This document shows, piece after piece, positions 6,354-13,218 of a DNA stretch of 14,640 bases; within the stretch, counting starts at the first letter, position 1; each line of letters opens with the position of its first letter. Below the pieces are notes generated by a model. It made no database searches. It worked only from the letters and a program-made list of their open reading frames with translations, and was not told the origin of the DNA. The translations under genes were made by a program, and so were the position numbers. The DNA comes from JBPEXY01 sp052031065. GTDB taxonomy: Bacteria; Pseudomonadota; Gammaproteobacteria; Immundisolibacterales; Immundisolibacteraceae. The DNA is taken from contig JBPEXY010000286.1 of the NCBI GenBank assembly GCA_052031065.1, forward strand, positions 1 through 14,640, written 5' to 3'.

Positions 6354-7649
6354 ATGTGTGCCCAGTTGACCGACCCCCTGACCTTGCCCTGTGGTCAGGT
6401 AATACCCAACCGCATCATGAAATCGGCGATGACCGAGGCTCTCGCCGACCCGGCCGACCACGCGACTGAACTGCACCAGACCCTCTACCGACGCTGGTCT
6501 CGGGGCGGTGCCGGGCTGCTGATCACCGGTAACGTGATGATCGATCGTCGCTACCTGGAAAAAGCGGGCAACGTCGTCGTTGAGGATGATTCAGGCCTTG
6601 AATCGTTACGCGCCTGGGCCAGCGCCGGCATGGAGGCAGGTAACCAGCTCTGGATGCAGATCAATCATCCTGGCCGACAATGCGCCAAACTCAACAACCG
6701 CCATCCGGTTTCGGCTTCTGACGTGCAGCTCCATCTGGCCGGCAGCTTTGCCAGACCACGGCCGCTGGAATCGGTAGAGATTGAAGAGATTATCCAGCGT
6801 TTTGCGACCACTGCCACAGTCGCAGCCAAAGCTGGTTTTAGCGGGGTGCAGCTCCATGCGGCTCATGGCTATCTAATCAGCCAATTTCTGTCACCGAAAA
6901 CCAATTTGCGCGAGGATCAGTGGGGCGGCAGTCTGGAAAACCGTGCCCGGTTTCTGTTAGCGGCAGTAGCTGCGGTACGCAGAGCGGTCGGAGAGGAGTT
7001 CGCGGTCAGCGTCAAGCTCAACTCCGCTGACTTCCAGAAAGGCGGTTTCACCCTCGATGAATCGGTACAGGTGGTGCGCTGGCTCAATGAAACCTCTCTC
7101 GACCTGCTGGAGATCTCCGGTGGCAGTTATGAGGCGCCACAGTTGATGGGTTTTAGTGGCGATCGCCGCACCACCGAGCTACCCCCGCGCCAATCAACCC
7201 GCGATCGCGAAGCCTATTTTCTCGAATACGCGGCGGCAATTCGCCAGGTGGCCACTATGCCGGTAGCCATTACTGGCGGCTTTCGCAGCCGTTCAGTAAT
7301 GACAGAAGCCCTGGCAGCGGGAGAACTGGACCTGATTGGCATGGCACGACCCTTCGCCGCCAACCCCGAGCTGGCAAGCGAGCTGCTTGCCGGCACCCTG
7401 GAAGAAGTCCCGGCCATAGAACGGGAAAAGCGCATCGGTCCGGGATTTCTTGGCGTCAACAGCCCACTGGGACTGGTGAAGATGCTCACGTTACAGGGCC
7501 AGACCGGCTGGTTTGCGGAGCAGATGGCACTGGCGGCACATAACCAACCACTTGATCCCGACCTGGGGCTACTGCGATCGATGATGAAAATGATGCGCGC
7601 AGAGATAAAAGCCGCCAGGGCGCGCCACTTTCAACCGGAGAAACCATGA
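6354..7649 (+). CDS. NADH:flavin oxidoreductase, Old Yellow Enzyme family
   Basis: This is a predicted FMN enzyme that uses NAD(P)H to reduce activated C=C bonds such as enones, maleimides or nitro compounds. It is 431 residues long and a single TIM-barrel domain, with no fused FAD/NAD domain of the 2,4-dienoyl-CoA reductase kind. NRIMKSAMTE near the start forms the FMN-binding first strand. INHPGRQ is the flavin-contacting loop. QLHAAHGYLISQFLSP carries His168, His171 and Tyr173, the substrate-anion and proton-donor positions of the family. DQWGGSLENR is the usual signature after it. ITGGFRS and IGMARPFAANP bind the FMN phosphate. The C-terminal tail (WFAEQMALAA...DPDLGL) is typical of the long bacterial subgroup. 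AGGAG lies 9 nt before the ATG at 6354. The stop overlaps the start of the alkyltransferase gene by ATGA. The family is firm; the physiological substrate is unknown. Confidence 0.94.
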   Translation: MCAQLTDPLTLPCGQVIPNRIMKSAMTEALADPADHATELHQTLYRRWSRGGAGLLITGNVMIDRRYLEKAGNVVVEDDSGLESLRAWASAGMEAGNQLWMQINHPGRQCAKLNNRHPVSASDVQLHLAGSFARPRPLESVEIEEIIQRFATTATVAAKAGFSGVQLHAAHGYLISQFLSPKTNLREDQWGGSLENRARFLLAAVAAVRRAVGEEFAVSVKLNSADFQKGGFTLDESVQVVRWLNETSLDLLEISGGSYEAPQLMGFSGDRRTTELPPRQSTRDREAYFLEYAAAIRQVATMPVAITGGFRSRSVMTEALAAGELDLIGMARPFAANPELASELLAGTLEEVPAIEREKRIGPGFLGVNSPLGLVKMLTLQGQTGWFAEQMALAAHNQPLDPDLGLLRSMMKMMRAEIKAARARHFQPEKP

Positions 7650-8161
7650 GCACCCGATTAGCTGGACAGACAGCCCCAACACTGCCACAGGAGCCGGGGT
7701 GGGGTCAGAGCCTCTGCCGTTTTGGCCGCGCTTTCCTGGCCTGGGAAGACGGCAGGGTCACCGATCTCGGTTTTGGAGAATCAAAGCTGCCCGTCAATTC
7801 AGGGACCAGGGATGACCCTGTAGCTGCACAGTGGCTTGAGCAGGTCATTGAAGATGGCATCGTGCCGCCCGTCACCCTCACCGGCAGCAGCTTTCAGCTC
7901 GAAGTGTGGAAAACCCTGCAAACCATTCCCCGGGGCGATACCCGCAGCTATGCCGAAATCGCTAAAGCTGTCGGCTGCACCAGCGCCAGAGCGGCAGGCC
8001 AGGCAGTCGCCGCCAACAGAATCGGCCTGCTGATCCCCTGTCATCGGGTCATCCGCAGCGATGGCATGCTCGGCGGATTCCGCTGGGGTTTGTCGGTTAA
8101 AACCAGACTGTTGGAATGGGAAGCAGCGCCGACGGGTATGCCGGCGGAAAAATCCGGCTGA
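7646..8161 (+). CDS. ogt: Methylated-DNA--[protein]-cysteine S-methyltransferase
   Basis: This is a suicidal DNA repair protein that transfers an alkyl group from O6-alkylguanine (or O4-alkylthymine) in DNA to its own cysteine. The 171 residues comprise a short divergent N-terminal domain (about 1-78) and the conserved C-terminal domain. FQLEVWKTLQTIPRGDTRSY begins the domain. SARAAGQAVAANR is the helix-turn-helix recognition region, with the Arg115 finger that flips the base. IPCHRVI carries the acceptor Cys132 and His133, and Glu157 in RLLEWE completes the catalytic network. GGFRWG is the usual active-site loop. The start overlaps the stop of the oxidoreductase by ATGA, so the two are probably translationally coupled. 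The SDR gene begins 22 bp downstream. There is no Ada-type regulatory domain, so it is the constitutive Ogt type. The name ogt is used for the family; orthology to E. coli ogt is not proven. Confidence 0.94.
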   Translation: MSTRLAGQTAPTLPQEPGWGQSLCRFGRAFLAWEDGRVTDLGFGESKLPVNSGTRDDPVAAQWLEQVIEDGIVPPVTLTGSSFQLEVWKTLQTIPRGDTRSYAEIAKAVGCTSARAAGQAVAANRIGLLIPCHRVIRSDGMLGGFRWGLSVKTRLLEWEAAPTGMPAEKSG

Positions 8162-8183
8162 CTCAACACCAAACGGAGAGGTG

Positions 8184-8930
8184 ATGGAACAGCGGCTACG
8201 GAACAAGGTGACCCTGATCACCGGCGCTGCAAACGGTATCGGTCGTTGCGCCGCAGAGCTTTTTGCCGCTGCCGGATCTCGTGTGGTGATTAGCGATATC
8301 GACCCAGCGGGAGCAGAGCTGGCCAACGAACTGAATAAACGTGGCTTTGACTGCCTGTGGCATTACGGCGATGTTGCCGATGAAAATTCGGTGGTCGAGC
8401 TGGTCGAGGCCACCTGCAACCACTACGGCGGTATCGATGTGCTCTACAACAACGCTGGCAGTGAAGCGGGAGACGGCAACCTTACGCGTCTGTCGCTGGA
8501 TGACTGGCAGCGGCTGACTGACCTGAATGCCCGCGGTGTATTTCTGATGTGTAAACACGCGGTCCCAAAACTGGTCGACCGGGGCGGTGGCGCTGTGGTC
8601 AGCACGGCATCAATCGCCGCACTGCTTGGTGGTCCGGTACTGCATATTTACAGCGCTAACAAGGCGGCCATCATCTCCCTGACCCGCTCGGTAGCCGCCA
8701 GCTATGGCCGCAAGGGTGTCCGTGCGAACACCATCTGTCCCGGTTTTGTAAATACAGAGATGGTCAGGCGGCTCGGTGAGGCAGCCGTCAAAGCCGGTGA
8801 AAAGTCGCTTCTGGGCCGCAGCGCGGAGCCGGCCGAAATCGCTCGGGTGGCGCTGTTCCTGGCCAGTGACGCGGCTTCCTACATCACCGGTGCCACAATT
8901 CCAGTCGATGGCGGCATGACGGCTATATAG
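8184..8930 (+). CDS. Short-chain dehydrogenase/reductase (classical SDR)
   Basis: This is a predicted NAD(P)-dependent oxidoreductase acting on an alcohol or carbonyl; the substrate is unknown. It is 248 residues, the normal classical SDR size. The cofactor motif TGAANGIG is at residues 13-20, NNAG at 89-92, and the catalytic set is Ser143, Tyr156 and Lys160 (YSANK). Asp38 at the end of the second strand suggests preference for NAD(H) over NADP(H). PGFVNTEM and the C-terminal VDGGMTA are standard. The ATG at 8184 is preceded by GGAG with 5-nt spacing. The frame stays open back to 8061 inside the alkyltransferase gene, but that stretch is not SDR-like and the MEQRLRNKVTLITG start is normal. 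It is the third gene of the oxidoreductase-ogt-SDR group. Its stop overlaps the convergent HAD gene by 8 bp. Confidence 0.93.
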   Translation: MEQRLRNKVTLITGAANGIGRCAAELFAAAGSRVVISDIDPAGAELANELNKRGFDCLWHYGDVADENSVVELVEATCNHYGGIDVLYNNAGSEAGDGNLTRLSLDDWQRLTDLNARGVFLMCKHAVPKLVDRGGGAVVSTASIAALLGGPVLHIYSANKAAIISLTRSVAASYGRKGVRANTICPGFVNTEMVRRLGEAAVKAGEKSLLGRSAEPAEIARVALFLASDAASYITGATIPVDGGMTAI

Positions 8931-9567
8931 ACAACCCCCGGTGATTCTCAGGCGGCAATCCAAATGGATTGAGATCGCTGATTAACTGGCCAAATCCGGT
9001 ATAAACCAACCCACTCAATCCACGACTCTCGGCTCGCTCGACGTTGGCAGGATTGTCATCAATAAACAGGGTTGAAGACGGCTCCACACCGATATCGGCA
9101 ACCACCCGATCAAAAACTAGCGGGTCTCGCTTGCACTGGCGCAGATAGTAACTGTTAAAGAAGTGGTCAAAGTGATGCCTTAGACCGTACAGCTGGTCGA
9201 TTTCGTCCAGCCAGTCGGTATGGTCACTGAGCAGTGCAACGGACAACCCCGCTGCGCGCAGTTGTCCAACAAGATTCAGCACCTGTTGGCGGATCTGCGA
9301 GTGCTTCAGGATCGCACGACGCAAAGCTTCTGGTCCACTCTGCAGTAACGCAGCCTGTCCACTGAACTCACAGAACAATTCCCAAAAATGCTGTTCGCTA
9401 CCCGATCCGACAACGTAGCCCGATTTGAGCAGCGCCCGCATCCCCAACCGCGCGAGCTCCTGTTGCGCGATGCCACTCCCCTGAACAGTAGAAACCTCCG
9501 TCAGTGCACGCCTGAAACCCTGCTCCGCAACCACACCATCAAAATCGAAAATGACACAATGAGTCAT
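8923..9567 (-). CDS. HAD-superfamily hydrolase (HAD-IA, haloacid dehalogenase/phosphatase-like)
   Basis: This is a predicted Mg-dependent phosphatase or dehalogenase of 214 residues. Motif I is FDFDGVV with nucleophile Asp8 and acid/base Asp10. Motif II is LLSDH with Ser114. Motif III is Lys146 in CKRDP. Motif IV is LFIDDN with Asp170 and Asp171. The residues between motifs I and II form the usual helical cap of subfamily IA. It most resembles the epoxide-hydrolase-N/phosphoglycolate-phosphatase-like branch, and the substrate is unknown. The ATG at 9567 follows the TAA of the hybrid kinase directly (TAA-ATG), with no clear Shine-Dalgarno site of its own, so translation is probably coupled to the kinase. 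It ends tail-to-tail inside the SDR gene with an 8-bp overlap, leaving no room for a terminator between them. Confidence 0.9.
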   Translation of the reverse strand: MTHCVIFDFDGVVAEQGFRRALTEVSTVQGSGIAQQELARLGMRALLKSGYVVGSGSEQHFWELFCEFSGQAALLQSGPEALRRAILKHSQIRQQVLNLVGQLRAAGLSVALLSDHTDWLDEIDQLYGLRHHFDHFFNSYYLRQCKRDPLVFDRVVADIGVEPSSTLFIDDNPANVERAESRGLSGLVYTGFGQLISDLNPFGLPPENHRGLSI

Positions 9568-11631
9568 TTATTCAACACCAGGCAGCAAAGTCGTATCAAC
9601 CAGTTCAACCAGTTCCCGTCCCTTAAACGGTTTACGCAAAGCGATGAGTTCTGTCAGATACGGCTCCACTTCACGCTTGTCTTCGTAGCCAGTAATTAGC
9701 CTGACGGGAAGGTCCGGCCTATTGATGGCCAGGTATTCCGCCAGTTCGTAACCATCCATCTCCGGCATAATGATATCGCTAAGCACCATATCAACTGTTT
9801 CAGTCTCCAGTAAATGCAGCGCATCTTTACCATTCCCCGCGGTAATAACCTGATATCCCGCGGCGCCTAACACAGTCTCTTCCAGTTCTCGCAACACAGG
9901 TTCGTCATCAACCACCAGGATATTCCCGCCCGGCCGTTTGAGCTGCGGCCATTGACCGCTGCTGAGCGCATCGCCAGCCTCCACCTGTTCACGTTTGGCG
10001 CGTGGAAAATAGAGATTAACCCGCGTGCCCCGGCCCTTTACTGAGCGGATATCGACTGCTCCACCTGCCCCACTGACCATACCATAGACTTGGGAGAGCC
10101 CCAGTCCAGTTCCTTCGCCGGGCCGGGTACTGAAAAAAGGTTCAAAGGCTCTATCAAGGGTCTGTTCGCCCATCCCCTTGCCACTATCCACTGCGCTTAC
10201 CAGTATGTAATCTCCAGCGGCAAGACCCAGGGTTTCCGCCTCTGACCGCTGCAGCTCAATGTTGCGGGTTTGAAACTGCAGCGACCCGCGCTGATCTATA
10301 GCATGCATGGCATTGACTGCCAGGTTGAGAATGACATCCTCGAACTCTCCCGGATCAACAGAGGTGATCCAGAGCTCGTCAGCACAATCCAGGGTCAAAT
10401 CGATTCTTACGGTAAGGGTTTTGCGCAGCAGCTCTTCACTATGCAACAACAACTCATTCAGATTTACCGCCCGGGCACTGCCAGGAGAGCGGCGCGCGGC
10501 GGCGAGCAGCCGCCGCACCAGCTCGCTGCCGCGGCGTCCCGCATGGGTGATTTTCTCCGCCCGCGAGACCAGGTTTTTATCGCCCTTTTCTAGTGCCTCC
10601 TGCCTCACCAGTTCCGCGTAACCAAGCACCACACCGAGCATATTGTTGAAATCGTGAGCGATTCCACCGGTCAGTTGTCCGAGAGATTCCATCGCCTGGG
10701 TCCGCCGCAGACGTTCCTGCTGCGCCTTTTCACTACTGATGTCGAGAAAAGACCCCACATAACGGTCGGCTCCCTCACCGGCATCAGGCAGTGTCGCGAT
10801 GGAAAGCCGTATCGGAATCTGTCGGCCATCTTTGGCCTGCGCGATCTGCTCTGTGGTGGAATCGCTGATTGCCGCACCGGCAGCCTGTAGTTCAGTCAGA
10901 AACCTATCCGCTGAAGTGGTCCGCGAAAGTGCGGGTGTTATCTCGGATACAGATCGATGCAGCAACTCTCCTGGCAGGAACCCAAGAATCTGCTCAGCGG
11001 CCCGATTGCTGTCAACGATCAGCCCCTCGGCATCAACCGTGATCACACCTTCGACAATACTGTCCAACAGCTGCCTCGACTCGAGTAGCTGCTGCCCGGC
11101 GATGGCCTCAACCTGATGCCTGCGGTCATGTTCCATCAATAACGCCAACAGCGAGGCAGTCTGTCGCAATGTGTGCTCGACGTCTGCATCGACCAGGCTG
11201 CCTGCATCAACATCGACGGTAAGCAACCCGAGTAGCTCGCCCCCACAGCGAATCGGCAGATCGAGGCCCTCAACTGCCGCAGGAGGCCGATACTTCAAGT
11301 CGATCAATTTGTTCAGCAACGAGGTGTGGGTAGCGGGTTGCAGGCGTAAAACCTCCACCCCTTTTAGCGCGGCGAAGTAGTCCGGGCAGTTCTGGTAAAA
11401 CATCACGGGCACCAGCGGGCTGTCTATAGATCGACCTGGTGCAAACTCTCTGCTGATGTTGGAAAACCGCTCATCGTTATCACATCGCCACACAGAACAA
11501 CCAGCAAATTGAGGGAAAATCCGCAGAATACGGCGCGACAGTTCTCCAATAGTGCAGGAATTTTGCTCTACCTCCCGCTGTACATCAGCTAGCCACCGCT
11601 GATAGTTAACCGTGGAACTAGCCCGATTCAT
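9568..11631 (-). CDS. Hybrid sensor histidine kinase (GAF-PAS-HisKA-HATPase-REC)
   Basis: This is a predicted soluble two-component hybrid kinase; I see no membrane segment or signal peptide. From the ATG at 11631 it has 687 residues. A GAF-like domain covers about 15-170. A PAS domain covers about 185-300 (SIVEGVITVDAEGLIVDSNRAAEQILG) and ends in the PAC-like DISSEKA. HisKA follows, with phospho-acceptor His326 in GGIAHDFNN. HATPase has the N box around Asn440 (NLAVNAMHAI), the G1 box DSGKGMG (Asp482) and the G2 box GEGTGLGLS. The C-terminal receiver has Asp575/576 in LVVDDEP, phospho-acceptor Asp619 in LSDIIMPEMDGY, Thr647 and Lys667 (RKPFK). There is no DNA-binding output, so it must pass phosphate on or act by protein contact. 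I chose 11631 because AGGTG lies 5 nt upstream and the GAF domain begins soon after. A GTG at 11736 would add 35 residues running through the palindromes upstream. It is followed at once by the HAD gene. Confidence 0.93.
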   Translation of the reverse strand: MNRASSTVNYQRWLADVQREVEQNSCTIGELSRRILRIFPQFAGCSVWRCDNDERFSNISREFAPGRSIDSPLVPVMFYQNCPDYFAALKGVEVLRLQPATHTSLLNKLIDLKYRPPAAVEGLDLPIRCGGELLGLLTVDVDAGSLVDADVEHTLRQTASLLALLMEHDRRHQVEAIAGQQLLESRQLLDSIVEGVITVDAEGLIVDSNRAAEQILGFLPGELLHRSVSEITPALSRTTSADRFLTELQAAGAAISDSTTEQIAQAKDGRQIPIRLSIATLPDAGEGADRYVGSFLDISSEKAQQERLRRTQAMESLGQLTGGIAHDFNNMLGVVLGYAELVRQEALEKGDKNLVSRAEKITHAGRRGSELVRRLLAAARRSPGSARAVNLNELLLHSEELLRKTLTVRIDLTLDCADELWITSVDPGEFEDVILNLAVNAMHAIDQRGSLQFQTRNIELQRSEAETLGLAAGDYILVSAVDSGKGMGEQTLDRAFEPFFSTRPGEGTGLGLSQVYGMVSGAGGAVDIRSVKGRGTRVNLYFPRAKREQVEAGDALSSGQWPQLKRPGGNILVVDDEPVLRELEETVLGAAGYQVITAGNGKDALHLLETETVDMVLSDIIMPEMDGYELAEYLAINRPDLPVRLITGYEDKREVEPYLTELIALRKPFKGRELVELVDTTLLPGVE

Positions 11632-11670
11632 GACAACACCTGAATGAACTTGGGTGTGGATACTTTCATA

Positions 11671-11682
11671 GACGGTACCGTC
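11671..11682. promoter_or_regulatory. 12-bp perfect palindrome in the kinase leader
   Basis: GACGGTACCGTC is self-complementary over all 12 bases and sits 40 bp upstream of the kinase ATG. It is the most start-proximal of three inverted repeats on the kinase side. It may be an operator for a dimeric regulator. If transcribed it lacks a loop, so a DNA-binding role is likelier than an RNA hairpin. Confidence 0.35.
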
Positions 11683-11712
11683 CGAATGTCGTTCTCGGTT
11701 TAGAGGGCTTGC

Positions 11713-11757
11713 AGTGCGCAGCAAACTGCGATGCACTCGCTCTAACTAGTTAGGGCG
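11713..11757 (-). promoter_or_regulatory. Two abutting inverted repeats upstream of the hybrid kinase
   Basis: Repeat A (11738-11757) is a 20-bp inverted repeat with one mismatched pair. Its core CTAACTAGTTAG (11742-11753) is a perfect 12-bp palindrome. Repeat B (11713-11737) starts on the very next base: AGTGC-GCAG pairs with CTGC and GCACT around a CAAA loop, giving nine base pairs with a 3-nt bulge. The two fill 45 bp without a gap, about 80-125 bp before the kinase ATG. They could be a compound operator or, if transcribed, two stacked leader hairpins. Neither is followed by a T run, so they are not intrinsic terminators. Confidence 0.42.
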
Positions 11758-11897
11758 AATTGATTCGACAACGGGATAACGGCTGGATTCACTCTTGGTA
11801 TCGACTTAGACCCGAGCGCTTTTTTCAAAACCCTGTCAATTTGGCTGTTGACCACGTTCTGCGAAGTCGCGCCCTTCTAACCACCGGCTCTTGAACC

Positions 11898-11903
11898 TAT
11901 AAT
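11898..11903 (+). promoter_or_regulatory. Consensus -10 element for the mtaB-like gene
   Basis: A perfect TATAAT lies on the plus strand about 75 bp before the ATG at 11978, implying a start site near 11910 and a leader of about 68 nt. The best -35 at 17-bp spacing, TTCTAA (11875-11880), matches the consensus at only three positions. The surrounding CTATAATCT is identical to the one upstream of the TRAP binding proteins at 1131-1139. Confidence 0.42.
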
Positions 11904-11977
11904 CTCATCCCTGTCTAAACGCCAATTCTAGCGGCAGTTCGCCCACCTTAACACTAGAAATAACCTGACTCTCGCTA

Positions 11978-13183
11978 ATGAAATTCCACATCCGCACCCT
12001 CGGCTGCAAAATGAACCAGCTCGACAGCGGGCGCCTGCGTGCAGCATTAATCTCGGCCGGACATGAACCAGTAACCGATGAGAGCAGCGCCGATTACACC
12101 CTGGTCAACAGCTGTACGGTCACCGCCCAGGCAGATCGAAAATCGCGTCAGGCAGCGAACGCCGCATCCAGCCGGTCACAGCAGGTAGCGGTGTTAGGCT
12201 GTAGCGTCAGGGTCAGTGCGGACCGCTGGCGTGAAGCCCTGCCCGATACCCTGCTGTTTGAAAGTGACGAGGAACTACTCGATTTTTTTGACGCTTCAAA
12301 CGATCCGGTGGTACTGCCGGTCACCTCGCGCACTCGCATGCCGGTAGCGATCCAGACCGGTTGTGATGACACCTGTAGTTTCTGTATCACCACTGTGGCT
12401 CGTGGCGCCCACCGCAGCCTACCCACTGAACAGATCACCGAACAGGTCGCAGAAGCGGTACGCAAAGGTGTACGTGAAGTGGTGCTTACCGGCATCAACC
12501 TTGCTGCCTGGGGAACACCCGACAGCAAACATCAGCCAGACCAGGCGCAGTTACACCAGCTGCTGTCCGCTCTGCTTATTAACACCGATATCGAACGGAT
12601 TCGGCTCTCCTCGCTGGGGCCGCAGTATCTGCAACCCCCATTCTGGGAGGTTTATAGCGACCGGCGTATTTGCGATTATCTGCACCTTTCGATTCAGAGC
12701 GGTAGCGTTGGGGTGTTGAACAGAATGGACCGGGGCCACGGTACCCGGGAAGTGACCAACATCGCTGACGAAGCGCGACGGCTACGTCCTGACACCGCTC
12801 TCGCCGCTGATTTCATTACCGGGTTTCCGGGCGAAACCGATGAAGAACACCAGCAAACCCGGGAACTGATTTCTGCTCTGGGATTCAGCAAGCTGCATGT
12901 TTTTCCCTACTCGGAGCGTCAGGGGACCGCAGCGGTCGACTTCCCTGACCCGGTACCCGTGGCTGTTCGCAAGGCCCGTGCAAAAGAGCTGCGACTACTC
13001 AACCTGCAACAACGCCGCCGATTCATCGAGTCACAGTTAGGTAAGCGACTGCAGGTACTGGTTGAGACCGGTGGCGTAGGCTGGAGCAGCAACTACATTC
13101 GTGTGCACACTGGAACCCATGCCGAAGGCGACATTCAGGAGATAGTGCTAAGCGAAGATACACTAGCTGAATCGGGCCACTGA
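11978..13183 (+). CDS. mtaB: tRNA (N6-threonylcarbamoyladenosine-C2)-methylthiotransferase, MtaB type
   Basis: This is a predicted radical-SAM enzyme that adds a methylthio group to t6A at position 37 of ANN-decoding tRNAs, giving ms2t6A. It is 401 residues with three domains. The N-terminal methylthiotransferase domain holds Cys10 (TLGCKMNQLDS), Cys46 (VNSCTVT) and Cys75, which bind one [4Fe-4S] cluster. The radical-SAM barrel has the CxxxCxxC motif as Cys129, Cys133 and Cys136 for the second cluster. A C-terminal TRAM-like RNA-binding domain begins at about residue 340. TLGCKxNQ, CTVTAQADRKSRQ and HVFPYSERQGTAA favour MtaB over MiaB or RimO. The ATG at 11978 has no convincing Shine-Dalgarno site, but the first strand and Cys10 require it. 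IspG follows after 35 bp on the same strand. The methylthiotransferase family is firm; the MtaB subtype is probable. Confidence 0.9.
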   Translation: MKFHIRTLGCKMNQLDSGRLRAALISAGHEPVTDESSADYTLVNSCTVTAQADRKSRQAANAASSRSQQVAVLGCSVRVSADRWREALPDTLLFESDEELLDFFDASNDPVVLPVTSRTRMPVAIQTGCDDTCSFCITTVARGAHRSLPTEQITEQVAEAVRKGVREVVLTGINLAAWGTPDSKHQPDQAQLHQLLSALLINTDIERIRLSSLGPQYLQPPFWEVYSDRRICDYLHLSIQSGSVGVLNRMDRGHGTREVTNIADEARRLRPDTALAADFITGFPGETDEEHQQTRELISALGFSKLHVFPYSERQGTAAVDFPDPVPVAVRKARAKELRLLNLQQRRRFIESQLGKRLQVLVETGGVGWSSNYIRVHTGTHAEGDIQEIVLSEDTLAESGH

Positions 13184-13218
13184 TTCAGACCACCCTTAAA
13201 CCGACACGAGATCCCAAG

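Larger units (their letters stand above)
11632..11977. other. Divergent intergenic region between hybrid kinase and mtaB-like gene
   Basis: This is the only gene-free stretch over 300 bp. It holds the start regions of two divergent genes. On the kinase side there are three closely spaced palindromes (11671-11757) and a Shine-Dalgarno site. On the plus side there is a consensus TATAAT at 11898-11903. The middle part (about 11760-11890) shows no ORF of note, no tRNA-like cloverleaf and no terminator with a T tract. Confidence 0.6.

Noticed and set aside
8061..8183. N-terminal extension of the SDR gene into ogt
   Set aside because: The extra 41 residues are not SDR-like and duplicate ogt coding sequence in another frame. 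The ATG at 8184 has a good Shine-Dalgarno site and gives a standard 248-residue SDR.
7799..8326. 175-codon open frame antisense to ogt and the SDR start
   Set aside because: It runs across two confidently assigned genes, is rich in Ala, Arg and Ser as expected of a shadow frame, and has no ribosome binding site or domain.
11813..11825. T run after AGCGCT as an intrinsic terminator
   Set aside because: AGCGCT is only a 6-bp palindrome with no loop, there is no longer stem, and no gene ends nearby.
11811..11839. Minus-strand TTGACA (11839-11834) as a kinase promoter
   Set aside because: The -35 hexamer is perfect, but none of the hexamers at 15-19 bp spacing resembles a -10 element, so I do not call a promoter.
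11760..11897. tRNA or small RNA gene in the kinase-mtaB intergenic region
   Set aside because: I found no T-loop consensus, no cloverleaf and no hairpin followed by a T run that would mark an independent small RNA.
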